Part shown: positions 26,206 through 35,809 of the stretch, one piece after another | Layout: the number at the start of each line of letters is the position of its first letter | Numbering within the stretch: the stretch's first letter is position 1 | Assembly (NCBI RefSeq): GCF_007115105.1 | Contig: NZ_SULJ01000001.1 | Location: forward strand, 744,001 to 808,000 | Direction: 5' to 3' | DNA from: Clostridium sp. HBUAS56010 | GTDB taxonomy: Bacteria; Bacillota; Clostridia; Lachnospirales; Lachnospiraceae | Length of the DNA: 64,000 nucleotides | Notes under the pieces: generated by a model | What the model was told of the DNA's origin: nothing | The model's database searches: none | The model's input: only the letters and a program-made list of their open reading frames with translations | Position numbers and translations under genes: made by a program

Positions 26206-26218
26206 ACTATAATATAGT
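26206..26218 (+). promoter_or_regulatory. -10 region of the SDR gene within a palindrome
   Basis: TATAAT (26208-26213) lies within ACTATAATATAGT, an inverted repeat of ACTAT/ATAGT. No good -35 box is present at the right distance, as expected for an activator-dependent promoter. The AraC protein is the obvious candidate activator. Confidence 0.45.
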
Positions 26219-26252
26219 TGTAAACATTGTATTCTAAGGAGGGATTTTTATC

Positions 26253-26990
26253 ATGAATAATAAAAGAGAACGTGTAGCATTAATTACCGGAGGATCAGGA
26301 GGCATCGGTCATGCAGTTGCCCTTCGTCTAGCAAGAGATGGCATGGCTATCGGCGTGCATTATGCCGGCAGTAAAACCAAAGCCGATGAAACTGTTTCTG
26401 CAATTGTCTCTAATGGCGGAAAAGCAATCGCCATTTGCGGAGACGTGGCAGATGAGAAAGAGATGACCACTGTATTTGACACGATGGATGAAACATTCAG
26501 CGGAATTGATGTGGTAGTCAACACTGCCGGGATCATGCTGCTGTCACCAATTACAGAACTGAATCTTGAGGACCTGGACCGAATATACCGCACCAATATC
26601 CGGGGCACATTTGTAGTCTCCCAACAGGCGGCGCGGCGGCTTAAGAGCGGCGGTGCAATCATCAACTTTTCCACAACAATTACACGCCTTCAATTCCCCA
26701 ATTACGGAGCCTATGCCGCAAGCAAAGGTGCTGTAGAAGCCATGACTCTGATACTTGCCCGGGAACTGCGGGGAAAAGATATTACTGTCAATGCCGTAGC
26801 TCCCGGACCAACCGCAACTCCCCTGTTCCTTAACGGAAAAGAGGAAGCTGCAATTGAACAACTCTCTCACGCTGCACCCCTTGAACGTCTTGGTATGCCG
26901 GAAGACATTGCAGAAACGGTTGCTTTCCTTGCAGGTCCCGCCCGCTGGATTAACGGGCAGGTACTTTTTGCAAATGGCGGAATGGGTTGA
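26253..26990 (+). CDS. Short-chain dehydrogenase/reductase
   Basis: Classical SDR of 245 residues: cofactor motif TGGSGGIG near 12-19, NTAG near 90, catalytic Ser in INFSTT near 140, and Y-A-A-S-K (Tyr near 155). Ends in NGGMG like 3-oxoacyl reductase relatives. The stop to start pattern and the divergent AraC regulator suggest an inducible oxidoreductase; the substrate is unknown. AAGGAGG lies upstream of the ATG. It converges with gltD 41 bp downstream without a clear terminator. Confidence 0.92.
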   Translation: MNNKRERVALITGGSGGIGHAVALRLARDGMAIGVHYAGSKTKADETVSAIVSNGGKAIAICGDVADEKEMTTVFDTMDETFSGIDVVVNTAGIMLLSPITELNLEDLDRIYRTNIRGTFVVSQQAARRLKSGGAIINFSTTITRLQFPNYGAYAASKGAVEAMTLILARELRGKDITVNAVAPGPTATPLFLNGKEEAAIEQLSHAAPLERLGMPEDIAETVAFLAGPARWINGQVLFANGGMG

Positions 26991-27031
26991 TGGAAGTGAG
27001 GCCAGGGAAGTTGTTGTGTATCACGGATGTG

Positions 27032-28519
27032 TTACGCCAGATTGGAATACCCCATCAGGTTCTGATCCACTTCCCTTGCAACCTCACGCCCTTCCCGTAT
27101 CGCCCAGACTACCAGGGACTGACCTCTGTGCATATCTCCTGCTACAAACACTTTGTCAACATTTGTTTTATATTTTCCTGCAGGTGTTTCCACATTGCTC
27201 CGCTCATTTAATTTCACGCCAAACGCTTCTGCCACATAACTCTGCGCTCCCAGAAACCCTGCTGCAATCAATACAAGATCTGCCGGGATTTCCTTTTCAC
27301 TTCCATTTACAGGAACCATTGCCATGCGCCCTGTCTTTTCATCCTTTTTCGGTTCCAGATTAATCAGAACAGCCTTAACCACTTTTCCTGACTTATCCTT
27401 TATAAATTCTTTTACCGTTGTCTGGTAAAGTCTTGGATCTTTGCCAAACACTGCGATGGCTTCTTCCTGACCATAATCAGTTTTAAGCACCTTAGGCCAT
27501 TGAGGCCATTGATTATCCGGAGTTCTCTTTTCCGGAAGTTTCGGCATCATCTCCAACTGAGTGACAGAAGCACAGCCATGGCGGATTGAAGTTCCGACAC
27601 AGTCATTACCCGTGTCTCCTCCTCCTATCACCAGAACATGTTTTCCTTTTGCAGAAATATAAAGTTTATCCTGCAGATCGGAGTTTAAAAGGCTCTTTGT
27701 GGTGGACTTAAGGAAATCCACCGCAAAATAAATCCCTTCCCCATCTCTGCCTGGAACTTTCAAATCTCTGGGATTCGAAGCACCACACGCTAAAATTACA
27801 CGGTCATAATCCTTTAACAGTTCTTTGGCCTTCTGATTTTTTCCTGCATCAGCACCAGTCACAAATGTAACACCTTCCTGTGACATAATCTCCACTTTTC
27901 GATCGATAATATGCTTCTCCAGCTTCATATTGGGGATTCCATACATTAAAAGTCCCCCAATACGGTCTTCCCGTTCAAAAACAGTGACGCTGTGTCCCCT
28001 CTTGTTCAGTTGATCTGCCGCCGCAAGCCCAGCAGGACCGGAACCAATCACCGCGATCTTCTTTCCTGTTCTGATCTGAGGAGGAACAGGGCCGGCAAGC
28101 CCTTCCTGATATGCCTGTTCAATGATGGCATATTCATTTTCCTTAATGGCAACCGGATCCCCATTGAGACCGCAGGTACATGCTGCCTCACAGGGTGCCG
28201 GACAGACTCTTGCCGTAAATTCCGGAAAACTGTTGGTCTTTTTCAGCCGGTTAAATGCCTGCTGCCAGGTACCGTTATAAACCAGTTCATTCCACTCCGG
28301 AATAAGGTTATTAAGAGGACACCCCGACACCATTCCTTTGATGATTACTCCAGACTGGCAGAAAGGCACACCACAGTCCATGCAGCGGGCTCCCTGGCAT
28401 CTTTGTTCTTTTTCGGAAAGAGGCAGATGAAACTCGTTATAATTCTTCATACGAGCCTTGGGGTCTACCGTTTTTCCTGTTTCTCTGCTATATTCTAAAA
28501 ATCCTGTTGGCTTTCCCAT
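27032..28519 (-). CDS. gltD: Glutamate synthase small subunit
   Basis: NADPH-oxidising beta subunit (495 residues) of the GOGAT complex. N-terminal Cys-rich region with CQGARCMDCGVPFC near 41-54 and CPAPCEAACTC near 106-116 binds 4Fe-4S clusters; the FAD-binding GSGPAGLAAADQL is near 158-170 and the NADPH-binding GGGDTGNDCVG near 297. It follows gltB by 13 nt and forms one operon with it. Confidence 0.97.
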   Translation of the reverse strand: MGKPTGFLEYSRETGKTVDPKARMKNYNEFHLPLSEKEQRCQGARCMDCGVPFCQSGVIIKGMVSGCPLNNLIPEWNELVYNGTWQQAFNRLKKTNSFPEFTARVCPAPCEAACTCGLNGDPVAIKENEYAIIEQAYQEGLAGPVPPQIRTGKKIAVIGSGPAGLAAADQLNKRGHSVTVFEREDRIGGLLMYGIPNMKLEKHIIDRKVEIMSQEGVTFVTGADAGKNQKAKELLKDYDRVILACGASNPRDLKVPGRDGEGIYFAVDFLKSTTKSLLNSDLQDKLYISAKGKHVLVIGGGDTGNDCVGTSIRHGCASVTQLEMMPKLPEKRTPDNQWPQWPKVLKTDYGQEEAIAVFGKDPRLYQTTVKEFIKDKSGKVVKAVLINLEPKKDEKTGRMAMVPVNGSEKEIPADLVLIAAGFLGAQSYVAEAFGVKLNERSNVETPAGKYKTNVDKVFVAGDMHRGQSLVVWAIREGREVAREVDQNLMGYSNLA

Positions 28520-28532
28520 TGTCTACTCCTCC

Positions 28533-31500
28533 TTACCCTTTTGTATTGGCATAAAATGCTTCGATCTGTGCCTGTTCACTGCTTAATCCCTTTTCTTCCA
28601 TCTGGACAATCGTATTCATCATCCTTCTGTAATCATGAGGCATAATTTTTTTAAATCTGGGCAGATATTCTCCAAAATTATCAAGGATATCTTTTCCCTT
28701 AGCAGAATTGGTATAAGCCACATGTTCTTTGATCATGTCTTTCAGTTCCAGAACGTCGTATTTGTTCGTTACTTCTTCAAAAGAAACCATCTCTTTATTA
28801 AGCCTTTTATAAAGATCGGTATTCTCATCCAGAACATAAGCGATTCCACCGCTCATTCCTGCTGCAAAATTCTTGCCTGTAGGGCCAAGGACCACAACCC
28901 TTCCGCCGGTCATATACTCGCAGCCATGGTCTCCCACTCCTTCCACAACCGCTGTTGCACCGGAGTTGCGGACACAAAATCTTTCACCGGCAATTCCGCA
29001 GATAAAAGCTTTTCCGCTGGTAGCCCCGTAAAGAGCCACATTGCCGATTACAATATTATCTTCTGCTTTAAACTTTACGCCCTGAGGAGGATATACCACC
29101 AGCTTTCCGCCGGAAAGTCCTTTTCCAAAGTAATCGTTGCTGTCGCCTACCAGTTCCAGTGTCAGGCCTTTTGGAATAAATGCTCCAAAGCTTTGACCGC
29201 CGCTTCCGGTACAATTAATGGTGAAAGTATCTTCTGCCAGCCCATCGGGATAAAGTCTGGTGATTTCAGAGCCAAATATGGTGCCAAGTGCACGGTCCGT
29301 ATTGGAAACATCAATTTGAAGTCCCTTTTTCTGCCCTGCCAAAAGCGCCTGTTTTAATTTCTTTAAGAGAACCTTTTCATCCATGGTTTTATCCAGTTCA
29401 AAATCATAAACCTGCTTTTTGTCATAACCAGCAAGCTTTTGCCCTGCATATGGATTTCCCAATATCGCTGAAAAATCAACCTTGCGGGCACGTTCTGACG
29501 GAAGATTGTCTTTCTTTTTTAACAGATCCGTTCTTCCAACCAGCTCATCCAATGTGCGAATTCCCAGTTTTGCCATATGCTCTCTCAATTCTCTGGCTAT
29601 AAAGAACATGAAGTTAACCACATACTCCGGTTTTCCTTTGAAACGCTTACGGAGTTCGGGATTCTGAGTTGCAACACCAACCGGGCAGGTATCTAAATTG
29701 CAGACACGCATCATCACACAGCCTAAGGTTACTAAAGGAGCAGTCGCAAATCCGAATTCCTCCGCGCCCAGCATACAGGCAATTGCCACATCTCTGCCTG
29801 TCATAAGTTTTCCGTCTGACTCAAGAATAACCTTGTCACGAAGACCATTCATAATAAGGGTCTGATGCGCCTCTGCCACACCAAGTTCCCATGGAAGTCC
29901 TGCATTATAAATGGAGTTTCTTGGAGCCGCTCCGGTTCCTCCGTCAAAGCCAGAGATTAAAATCACCTGAGCACCTGCCTTTGCAACACCAGCAGCTACG
30001 GTACCAACCCCTGTTTCAGAAACAAGCTTCACAGAAATCCTTGCGTATTTATTGGAATTTTTCAAATCGTAGATTAACTGTGCCAGATCTTCGATGGAAT
30101 AAATATCATGGTGTGGAGGCGGGGAAATCAGTCCCACCCCTGTTGTGGAGTGTCTTGTTTTTGCTACCCATGGATAAACCTTTTGTCCGGGAAGCTGTCC
30201 GCCTTCGCCTGGTTTCGCTCCCTGCGCCATCTTGATCTGAATCTCTTTTGCACTTACCAGATATCTGGAAGTTACACCAAACCGTCCGCTTGCCACCTGT
30301 TTGATGGCGGAACAGCGGTTAAGCCCGTCAGTTCCTACGGTAAGGCGTTCCAGGCTTTCACCGCCTTCACCGCTGTTTGACTTGCCATGAATCCGGTTCA
30401 TTGCAATTGCCAATGTTTCATGAGCTTCCTGAGATATGGAACCATAAGACATCGCACCTGTTTTAAACCGTTTTACAATGGACTCTTCGCTTTCCACTTC
30501 TTCTATTGGAATTTCTTTCGTTCCTGAATAATCAAATTCCAGAAGACTTCTTAAATTTACAGTCTGCCCCTCTTCAGTCAGTGCATGGCTATACTCTTTA
30601 AAAGTCTCATAGCTTCCTGTTCTGGTGGCTTCCTGAAGCAGATGAATGGTAAGAGGATTATATAAATGTTCTTCCTGCCCTGCCCGCTCCTTATGACTTC
30701 CCACACTGTCCAGAGTCAGATCCACATCAAGTCCCAGAGGATCAAATGCGGAGGAGTGAAGGGCATCTACCTCACTGGCAATGTCTCCCAAAGTGATTCC
30801 CTCTACTCTGCTGACTGTGTCGGTAAAATATTTATTGATTACATCTTTGGAAATTCCCACAGCTTCAAAAATCTGCGCTCCCTGATAGGACTGAATGGTT
30901 GAAATTCCCATCTTTGATGCTATTTTTACGATTCCGTGAAGAACAGCCGAGTTATAATCTTCCACAGCCGCATAATAATCCTTATCCAACATTCCGCTTT
31001 CAATCAGATAGTGAATGGATTCCTGAGCCAGATATGGATTAATGGCACATGCCCCATAACCTAGTAATGCTGCAAAATGGTGAACTTCCCTGGGTTCTCC
31101 GCTTTCTAAAATCAAAGCTACGGAAGTTCTCTTCTTCGTCTTAACCAGATGCTGCTGAAGCGCTGATACTGCAAGAAGAGAAGGAATGGGGACATGGTTT
31201 TCATCAATATCACGGTCAGATAAAATAATGATGTTCGCTCCATCCCGGTGTGCCCTGTCAGCCTCCAGAAACAGTCTGTCAATGGCTTTTTCTAATGAAG
31301 TATTCTTATAATAGGTAATGGGAATCACTTCTACTTTAAAGCCTGGTTTTTTCATGTGCTTAATCTTTAACAGATCTGTACAGGTAAGAATCGGATTATT
31401 CACCTTTAAAATCTTGCAATTTTCAGCACTTTCTTCCAGAATGTTTCCTTCTTCGCCTACATACACTGTGGTGGAAGTAACAATTTCTTCCCGAATGGAG

Positions 31501-33092
31501 TCGATAGGCGGGTTGGTAACCTGTGCAAAAAGCTGTTTAAAATAATTAAAAAGAGGCTGATGTTTTTTACTTAAAACAGCCAGGGGACTATCCGCACCCA
31601 TAGCAGAAACCGCTTCTGCCCCGCTAAGAGCCATAGGGAGAATCATGGTTTTATATTCTTCATAAGTATAGCCGTAAGTTTTCTGCATTCTGGCTCGCTC
31701 ATCCCGGTTCATAACCGGAACCCCTTTGTTGGGTATCTGAAGATCTTTCAGTTCAATCAGATTGGAATCAAGCCATTCCCCATAAGGTTTTCTGCTGGCG
31801 TAATGCTCTTTTAATTCTTCATCCGTAATCAGACAGCCTTTTACCGTATCAATCAGAAGCATTTTACCTGGGCGGAGACGTTCTTTTCTCACCACATGGT
31901 TCTGCTCAATATCAATCGCACCAACTTCTGATGCCAAAATCATCTGATCGTCATCGGTAATGTAATATCTGGAAGGGCGAAGGCCATTTCTGTCCAGCAC
32001 TGCACCAACCAGATCCCCATCGCTGAATACAATGGAGGCAGGTCCATCCCACGGCTCCATCATGGTGGCATAATAACGGTAAAAATCTTTGATTTCCTGA
32101 GGCATAGACTTATCATGCTCCCATGGTGCCGGAATGGTTACCATAACCGCCAGGGGAAGGTCCATACCGCTCATCATCATAAACTCCATGGCATTGTCAA
32201 GCATGGCGGAGTCAGAACCTTCCTGGTTGATAATAGGAAGAACTTTGTGCATATCATTCTGGAAATATTCGGATTCCATATTCTCTTCCCTTGCCATCAT
32301 CTTATCCACATTGCCCCGGATCGTATTAATCTCGCCATTGTGAACAATCAGTCGGTTCGGATGTGCTCGCATCCAGCTTGGATTGGTGTTGGTACTGAAA
32401 CGGGAGTGAACCACTGCTATGGCAGATTCATAATCCTTATCCTGCAGGTCAGCAAAGAATTTTCTCAGTTCTTTTACCAGAAACATTCCTTTATATACAA
32501 TGGTTCTGCTGCTTAAAGAAACCACATAGGTATTATCATTGCTCTGCTCAAAAATTCGTCTGGATACATACAGTTTCCGGTCAAAATCAAGTCCTTTTTT
32601 CAAATCAACCGGTTTTTTTACAAATCCCTGTGCAATATAAGGCATGCAGTCCACTGCTTTTTTTCCGATCAGTTCCGGATGAATGGGTACATTTCTCCAG
32701 CCAAGAAATTCTAGCCCCTCTTTCTGCACAATAATCTCAAACATTTTTTTTGCCTGATTTCTCGCAAGTTCGTCCTGAGGAAAGAAAAACATGCCTACTC
32801 CATATTCTCTTTCTTCTCCAATCTCAATGCCCAGGGGCTTTACTGCTTTTTTGAAGAATTTATGGGAAATCTGAAGCATAATGCCTACGCCGTCTCCAGT
32901 CTTCCCTTCCGCATCTTTTCCTGCCCTGTGTTCCAGATTCTCAACAATGTGAAGAGCCTGCTCAACCGTCTTATGGGTCTTCTCGCCTTTCATATTGGCA
33001 ACCGCACCGATTCCACAGTTATCGTGCTCAAAGCGGGGATCATAAAGTCCTGGGGTTACTGTTTTTTTAGGGGAGTATAAACTCGTATCCAT
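28533..33092 (-). CDS. gltB: Glutamate synthase large subunit
   Basis: Alpha subunit of about 1,519 residues, makes glutamate from glutamine and 2-oxoglutarate. A propeptide of about 25 residues ends before Cys26 (HDNCGIG), the N-terminal nucleophile of the glutaminase domain. The central and FMN-binding synthase domains follow (GGESLERL, KPGEGGQLPG, ISGFDGGTGAAP near 1,060), with the 3Fe-4S Cys motif CNLDTCPVG, and the C-terminal GXGXG beta-helix domain. ATG at 33092 has AAGGA upstream; a TTG 18 bp earlier is in frame. Normal full length. Confidence 0.98.
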   Translation of the reverse strand: MDTSLYSPKKTVTPGLYDPRFEHDNCGIGAVANMKGEKTHKTVEQALHIVENLEHRAGKDAEGKTGDGVGIMLQISHKFFKKAVKPLGIEIGEEREYGVGMFFFPQDELARNQAKKMFEIIVQKEGLEFLGWRNVPIHPELIGKKAVDCMPYIAQGFVKKPVDLKKGLDFDRKLYVSRRIFEQSNDNTYVVSLSSRTIVYKGMFLVKELRKFFADLQDKDYESAIAVVHSRFSTNTNPSWMRAHPNRLIVHNGEINTIRGNVDKMMAREENMESEYFQNDMHKVLPIINQEGSDSAMLDNAMEFMMMSGMDLPLAVMVTIPAPWEHDKSMPQEIKDFYRYYATMMEPWDGPASIVFSDGDLVGAVLDRNGLRPSRYYITDDDQMILASEVGAIDIEQNHVVRKERLRPGKMLLIDTVKGCLITDEELKEHYASRKPYGEWLDSNLIELKDLQIPNKGVPVMNRDERARMQKTYGYTYEEYKTMILPMALSGAEAVSAMGADSPLAVLSKKHQPLFNYFKQLFAQVTNPPIDSIREEIVTSTTVYVGEEGNILEESAENCKILKVNNPILTCTDLLKIKHMKKPGFKVEVIPITYYKNTSLEKAIDRLFLEADRAHRDGANIIILSDRDIDENHVPIPSLLAVSALQQHLVKTKKRTSVALILESGEPREVHHFAALLGYGACAINPYLAQESIHYLIESGMLDKDYYAAVEDYNSAVLHGIVKIASKMGISTIQSYQGAQIFEAVGISKDVINKYFTDTVSRVEGITLGDIASEVDALHSSAFDPLGLDVDLTLDSVGSHKERAGQEEHLYNPLTIHLLQEATRTGSYETFKEYSHALTEEGQTVNLRSLLEFDYSGTKEIPIEEVESEESIVKRFKTGAMSYGSISQEAHETLAIAMNRIHGKSNSGEGGESLERLTVGTDGLNRCSAIKQVASGRFGVTSRYLVSAKEIQIKMAQGAKPGEGGQLPGQKVYPWVAKTRHSTTGVGLISPPPHHDIYSIEDLAQLIYDLKNSNKYARISVKLVSETGVGTVAAGVAKAGAQVILISGFDGGTGAAPRNSIYNAGLPWELGVAEAHQTLIMNGLRDKVILESDGKLMTGRDVAIACMLGAEEFGFATAPLVTLGCVMMRVCNLDTCPVGVATQNPELRKRFKGKPEYVVNFMFFIARELREHMAKLGIRTLDELVGRTDLLKKKDNLPSERARKVDFSAILGNPYAGQKLAGYDKKQVYDFELDKTMDEKVLLKKLKQALLAGQKKGLQIDVSNTDRALGTIFGSEITRLYPDGLAEDTFTINCTGSGGQSFGAFIPKGLTLELVGDSNDYFGKGLSGGKLVVYPPQGVKFKAEDNIVIGNVALYGATSGKAFICGIAGERFCVRNSGATAVVEGVGDHGCEYMTGGRVVVLGPTGKNFAAGMSGGIAYVLDENTDLYKRLNKEMVSFEEVTNKYDVLELKDMIKEHVAYTNSAKGKDILDNFGEYLPRFKKIMPHDYRRMMNTIVQMEEKGLSSEQAQIEAFYANTKG

Positions 33093-33159
33093 AATCTCAT
33101 CCTTTCCCAATTGCCTCGTATACTTTCTAGTGCTAAAGTGTAACAGTAAATTTTAATTG

Positions 33160-33188
33160 ATGATACTACATTTTTTTCCGTTTGTAAA
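33160..33188 (-). promoter_or_regulatory. Sigma-A promoter of gltBD
   Basis: TTTACA (33183-33188) and TATCAT (33160-33165) on the minus strand, 17 bp apart; leader about 60 nt. Confidence 0.55.
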
Positions 33189-33425
33189 ATGTGTTTTATT
33201 TCCATATTGTCAGATAATTAGACATCTATTGTAGCTCAATTGTTTTTTCAGAATAATATAACATCAAGACAATTATTTTTATCAAATCAAGAACAATTTT
33301 ACCGTGAATTTCATAGCCCCTGGAAAATTCCTAATTATCTTAAGTATTAGCTTTTCATCATTAAGTTCACTTTCTTTTATTTACTGAAATTATGATAATA
33401 TTAACGTTTTTTCATGTTTTGGGCA
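33189..33425. other. AT-rich non-coding stretch upstream of gltB
   Basis: About 240 bp between the gltB promoter and the HPr terminator with no reading frame of note, no clear hairpin and no recognised riboswitch. It may hold activator sites for gltB, but I cannot name one. Confidence 0.5.
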
Positions 33426-33463
33426 CAAAAAAGCCTTGGAATACAAACATATCCCAAGGCTTT
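33426..33463 (-). terminator. Terminator after the HPr gene
   Basis: Perfect 10-bp stem AAAGCCTTGG/CCAAGGCTTT (33430-33439 with 33454-33463), 14-nt loop, followed by six T on the minus strand. Confidence 0.88.
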
Positions 33464-33495
33464 AAAATATAAAGAATTTTCAATTATAATACAAA

Positions 33496-33762
33496 TTACA
33501 TCTCACCAAGACCGCTCTCAATCGCTTCAGATATGGTCTTCATAGCTGCTTCTTCGTCTTCTCCATCGCAGATTAACGTAATTTCTGCACCGCTTTTAAT
33601 CCCGGCTGCCATCACATTCAGAACACTCTTTGCTACGATTCTCTTCTCGCCATATTCAACAACAATGTCAGATTTAAACTTCATAGCTGTCTGAGACAGA
33701 ACTCCTGCTGGTCTCAAGTGAAGCCCGGATGGATTTATTACAGTCAGTTTTTTTGATAACAT
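33496..33762 (-). CDS. ptsH: Phosphocarrier protein HPr family
   Basis: An 88-residue HPr-like protein. GLHLRPAG places the phosphorylated His at position 15 and AKSVLNVMAAG has the regulatory Ser at 46, so both PTS transfer and HPr kinase control look possible. The C-terminus has extra acidic residues. It is monocistronic, with its own TTGACA/TAAAAT promoter and a strong terminator; no ptsI lies nearby. A Crh-like paralogue is less likely because His15 is present. Confidence 0.9.
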   Translation of the reverse strand: MLSKKLTVINPSGLHLRPAGVLSQTAMKFKSDIVVEYGEKRIVAKSVLNVMAAGIKSGAEITLICDGEDEEAAMKTISEAIESGLGEM

Positions 33763-33807
33763 ATATTTTTCTCCTTTATCCTCAATATTAATATACTCCT
33801 AGTGTTA

Positions 33808-33836
33808 ATTTTATTATAATATCCACTTTGTGTCAA
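33808..33836 (-). promoter_or_regulatory. Sigma-A promoter of the HPr gene
   Basis: TTGACA (33831-33836) and TAAAAT (33808-33813) on the minus strand, 17 bp apart. Confidence 0.7.
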
Positions 33837-33861
33837 GCCAAACCCATATCTCTTTTATATT

Positions 33862-34491
33862 TTAAACAGAGACAGACTCCTTCTCTCTCTGGGAAAAGAC
33901 ACAGCCGCAATAATCCTGCCGGTATAATCCATATTCTTTTGACAATTCCACAGAACGCTTGTAACCGTTCTTCTTTTTAAAATCAGAAGAGAGATAAGAA
34001 ACCCTGTACTCTTTCGCCAGTTTTTCACCTATTTCATTTAATTTCTGTGCATTTTTTAAAGGGCTGATGGATAGCGTGGTCGTAAAGTAATCAAACCGCT
34101 CTGCCTGGGCAACTTTAGCCGCCTCCTGCAAACGCAGCTCATAGCACTTAAAACACCGTTCTCCGCCTTCTGGTTCCTGTTCCAGTCCCTTTACAATCCC
34201 ATAGAACTCCTGGGGCTCATAAGCTCCCTGCTGTACGGTAACCGGGTGAACAAAGTTCATGTCGGCTGCCAGGCGCTCCTGTTCCACCACTCTTCTCCCA
34301 TACTCCTCAGGCGGGTAGATATTGGGGTTATAAAAGTATATAGTGATAGAAAAGTACTGGGACAGATATTCCAGTACATAACTGCTGCAAGGCGCACAGC
34401 AACTGTGGAGCAAAAGCCTGGGGACTTTCTGCTGTTCCTCTAATCCAACGATAATTTGATCCAGTTCCCTCTGATAATTCCTTTGGTTCAT
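33862..34491 (-). CDS. queH: Epoxyqueuosine reductase QueH
   Basis: Iron-sulfur enzyme (former DUF208) that reduces epoxyqueuosine to queuosine in tRNA, replacing the cobalamin-dependent QueG. In about 209 residues I see the cofactor Cys set: LLHSCCAPCSS (C31, C32, C35), GGERCFKCYELR near 106, and YCGCVFS close to the end. The ATG at 34491 has AAAGGAAG upstream. It follows rpoD after a terminator, so it may depend on readthrough or a promoter I cannot see. Confidence 0.9.
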   Translation of the reverse strand: MNQRNYQRELDQIIVGLEEQQKVPRLLLHSCCAPCSSYVLEYLSQYFSITIYFYNPNIYPPEEYGRRVVEQERLAADMNFVHPVTVQQGAYEPQEFYGIVKGLEQEPEGGERCFKCYELRLQEAAKVAQAERFDYFTTTLSISPLKNAQKLNEIGEKLAKEYRVSYLSSDFKKKNGYKRSVELSKEYGLYRQDYCGCVFSQREKESVSV

Positions 34492-34522
34492 GATGTCTTC
34501 CTTTCGCTGTATAAAAAAACGC

Positions 34523-34553
34523 AAAAAAGGCGTAGAAATATCCTGCTACGCCT
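34523..34553 (-). terminator. Terminator after rpoD
   Basis: 8-bp stem AGGCGTAG/CTACGCCT (34528-34535 with 34546-34553), 10-nt loop, then six T on the minus strand, 9 nt after the rpoD stop. Confidence 0.85.
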
Positions 34554-34561
34554 CTTATTGC

Positions 34562-35704
34562 TTATAAGAAGTCCCGAATCCGCTTGCTGCGAACTGGATT
34601 TCTTAACTTTCTGAGTGCCTTTGCCTCAATCTGTCTTATTCGCTCACGCGTAACATTAAATTCTTTTCCTACTTCTTCCAATGTACGCGGATGACCATCT
34701 TCCAATCCAAACCTTAGAACAATAACCTGACGCTCTCTCTCTTTTAAATCGCCAAGAAGCGCATCAATATGCTCTCTTAACATAACCGATTCCACATTGC
34801 CTTCCGGAGTCACCACATTGTTATCTGCTACAAAATCACCAAGGTTTGAATCATCTTCCTCACCGATAGGTGTCTCCAATGAAGCAGGTTCCCTGGCTAT
34901 CTGCATGATCTCCATGACCTTGTCCTCTGTCATGTCAAGGGCATCTGCAAGCTCTGTTACAGACGGTTCATACCCAAGCTCCAAAGTCAGCTTTCTTTGC
35001 ATCTTTGACATTTTATTAATTGTCTCAACCATATGCACGGGCACACGAATCGTTCTTGCCTGATCAGCAAGAGCGCGGGTCACAGACTGACGTATCCACC
35101 AAGTAGCATATGTACTTAATTTATAACCTTTGGTATAGTCAAATTTTTCGACACCTTTAATAAGCCCTAAATTGCCTTCCTGAACCAGGTCAAGAAAACT
35201 CATTCCGCGGCCGGTATAACGTTTGGCAATGCTGACTACAAGGCGTAAGTTCGCCTCAATGAGGCGTTCTTTTGCGATGGGGTCACCATCTGCTTTTCTC
35301 TTAGCAAGGCGAAGTTCTTCCTCTGCGTTTAAAAGTGGTACTGTACCAATTTCCTTTAAATACATGCGGACAGGGTCTTCTGTGCCGATGCCTTCGAGCA
35401 GATCAATAGCGTCAAGATCAATGTCTTCTTCCTCAGCTTCCTTTTCGAAACCGTCATCAAGATCATCATCCAATAGGATTTCCCCAGACATGAGCACATC
35501 CTCAGCTAAGACGGAATCGTCAATGACCGGAATCACGTCTACGCCGCGATTCTCCAGGTACGCATAAATCTGATCCATCTGCTCTGTCGTCAGTTCTTCT
35601 CCTATAAAGAAGTTATTAATCTCCGTTACGTCCAAAGCATTATGCTTTGTTTTTGCAAGATCGACAAGCTTCCCCAGCTTCTCTAAAAAATTATCCTTTT
35701 CCAC
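34562..35704 (-). CDS. rpoD: RNA polymerase primary sigma factor SigA
   Basis: Housekeeping sigma-70 factor of 380 residues. Region 1.1 is followed by an acidic segment (about 70-100); region 2 has [21 protein letters not shown], the RpoD box DLIQEGN in the form DLVQEGN, and region 2.4 [13 protein letters not shown]; region 4.2 ends with [17 protein letters not shown] near 355. dnaG, usually next to rpoD in Firmicutes, is missing here. Promoter at 35756-35784 and a terminator directly downstream make it monocistronic. Confidence 0.98.
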   Translation of the reverse strand: MEKDNFLEKLGKLVDLAKTKHNALDVTEINNFFIGEELTTEQMDQIYAYLENRGVDVIPVIDDSVLAEDVLMSGEILLDDDLDDGFEKEAEEEDIDLDAIDLLEGIGTEDPVRMYLKEIGTVPLLNAEEELRLAKRKADGDPIAKERLIEANLRLVVSIAKRYTGRGMSFLDLVQEGNLGLIKGVEKFDYTKGYKLSTYATWWIRQSVTRALADQARTIRVPVHMVETINKMSKMQRKLTLELGYEPSVTELADALDMTEDKVMEIMQIAREPASLETPIGEEDDSNLGDFVADNNVVTPEGNVESVMLREHIDALLGDLKERERQVIVLRFGLEDGHPRTLEEVGKEFNVTRERIRQIEAKALRKLRNPVRSKRIRDFL

Positions 35705-35755
35705 TTAATAACGTCCTTTCGCTAAGAAGTATACATAAAGCCCACACAACTTTTC

Positions 35756-35784
35756 ATTATATACTAACAGTCCCCATATTTCAA
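35756..35784 (-). promoter_or_regulatory. Sigma-A promoter of rpoD
   Basis: TTGAAA (35779-35784) and TATAAT (35756-35761) on the minus strand, 17 bp apart. Confidence 0.7.
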
Positions 35785-35809
35785 CATAATTCTCAAGAAA
35801 AATTTGGTT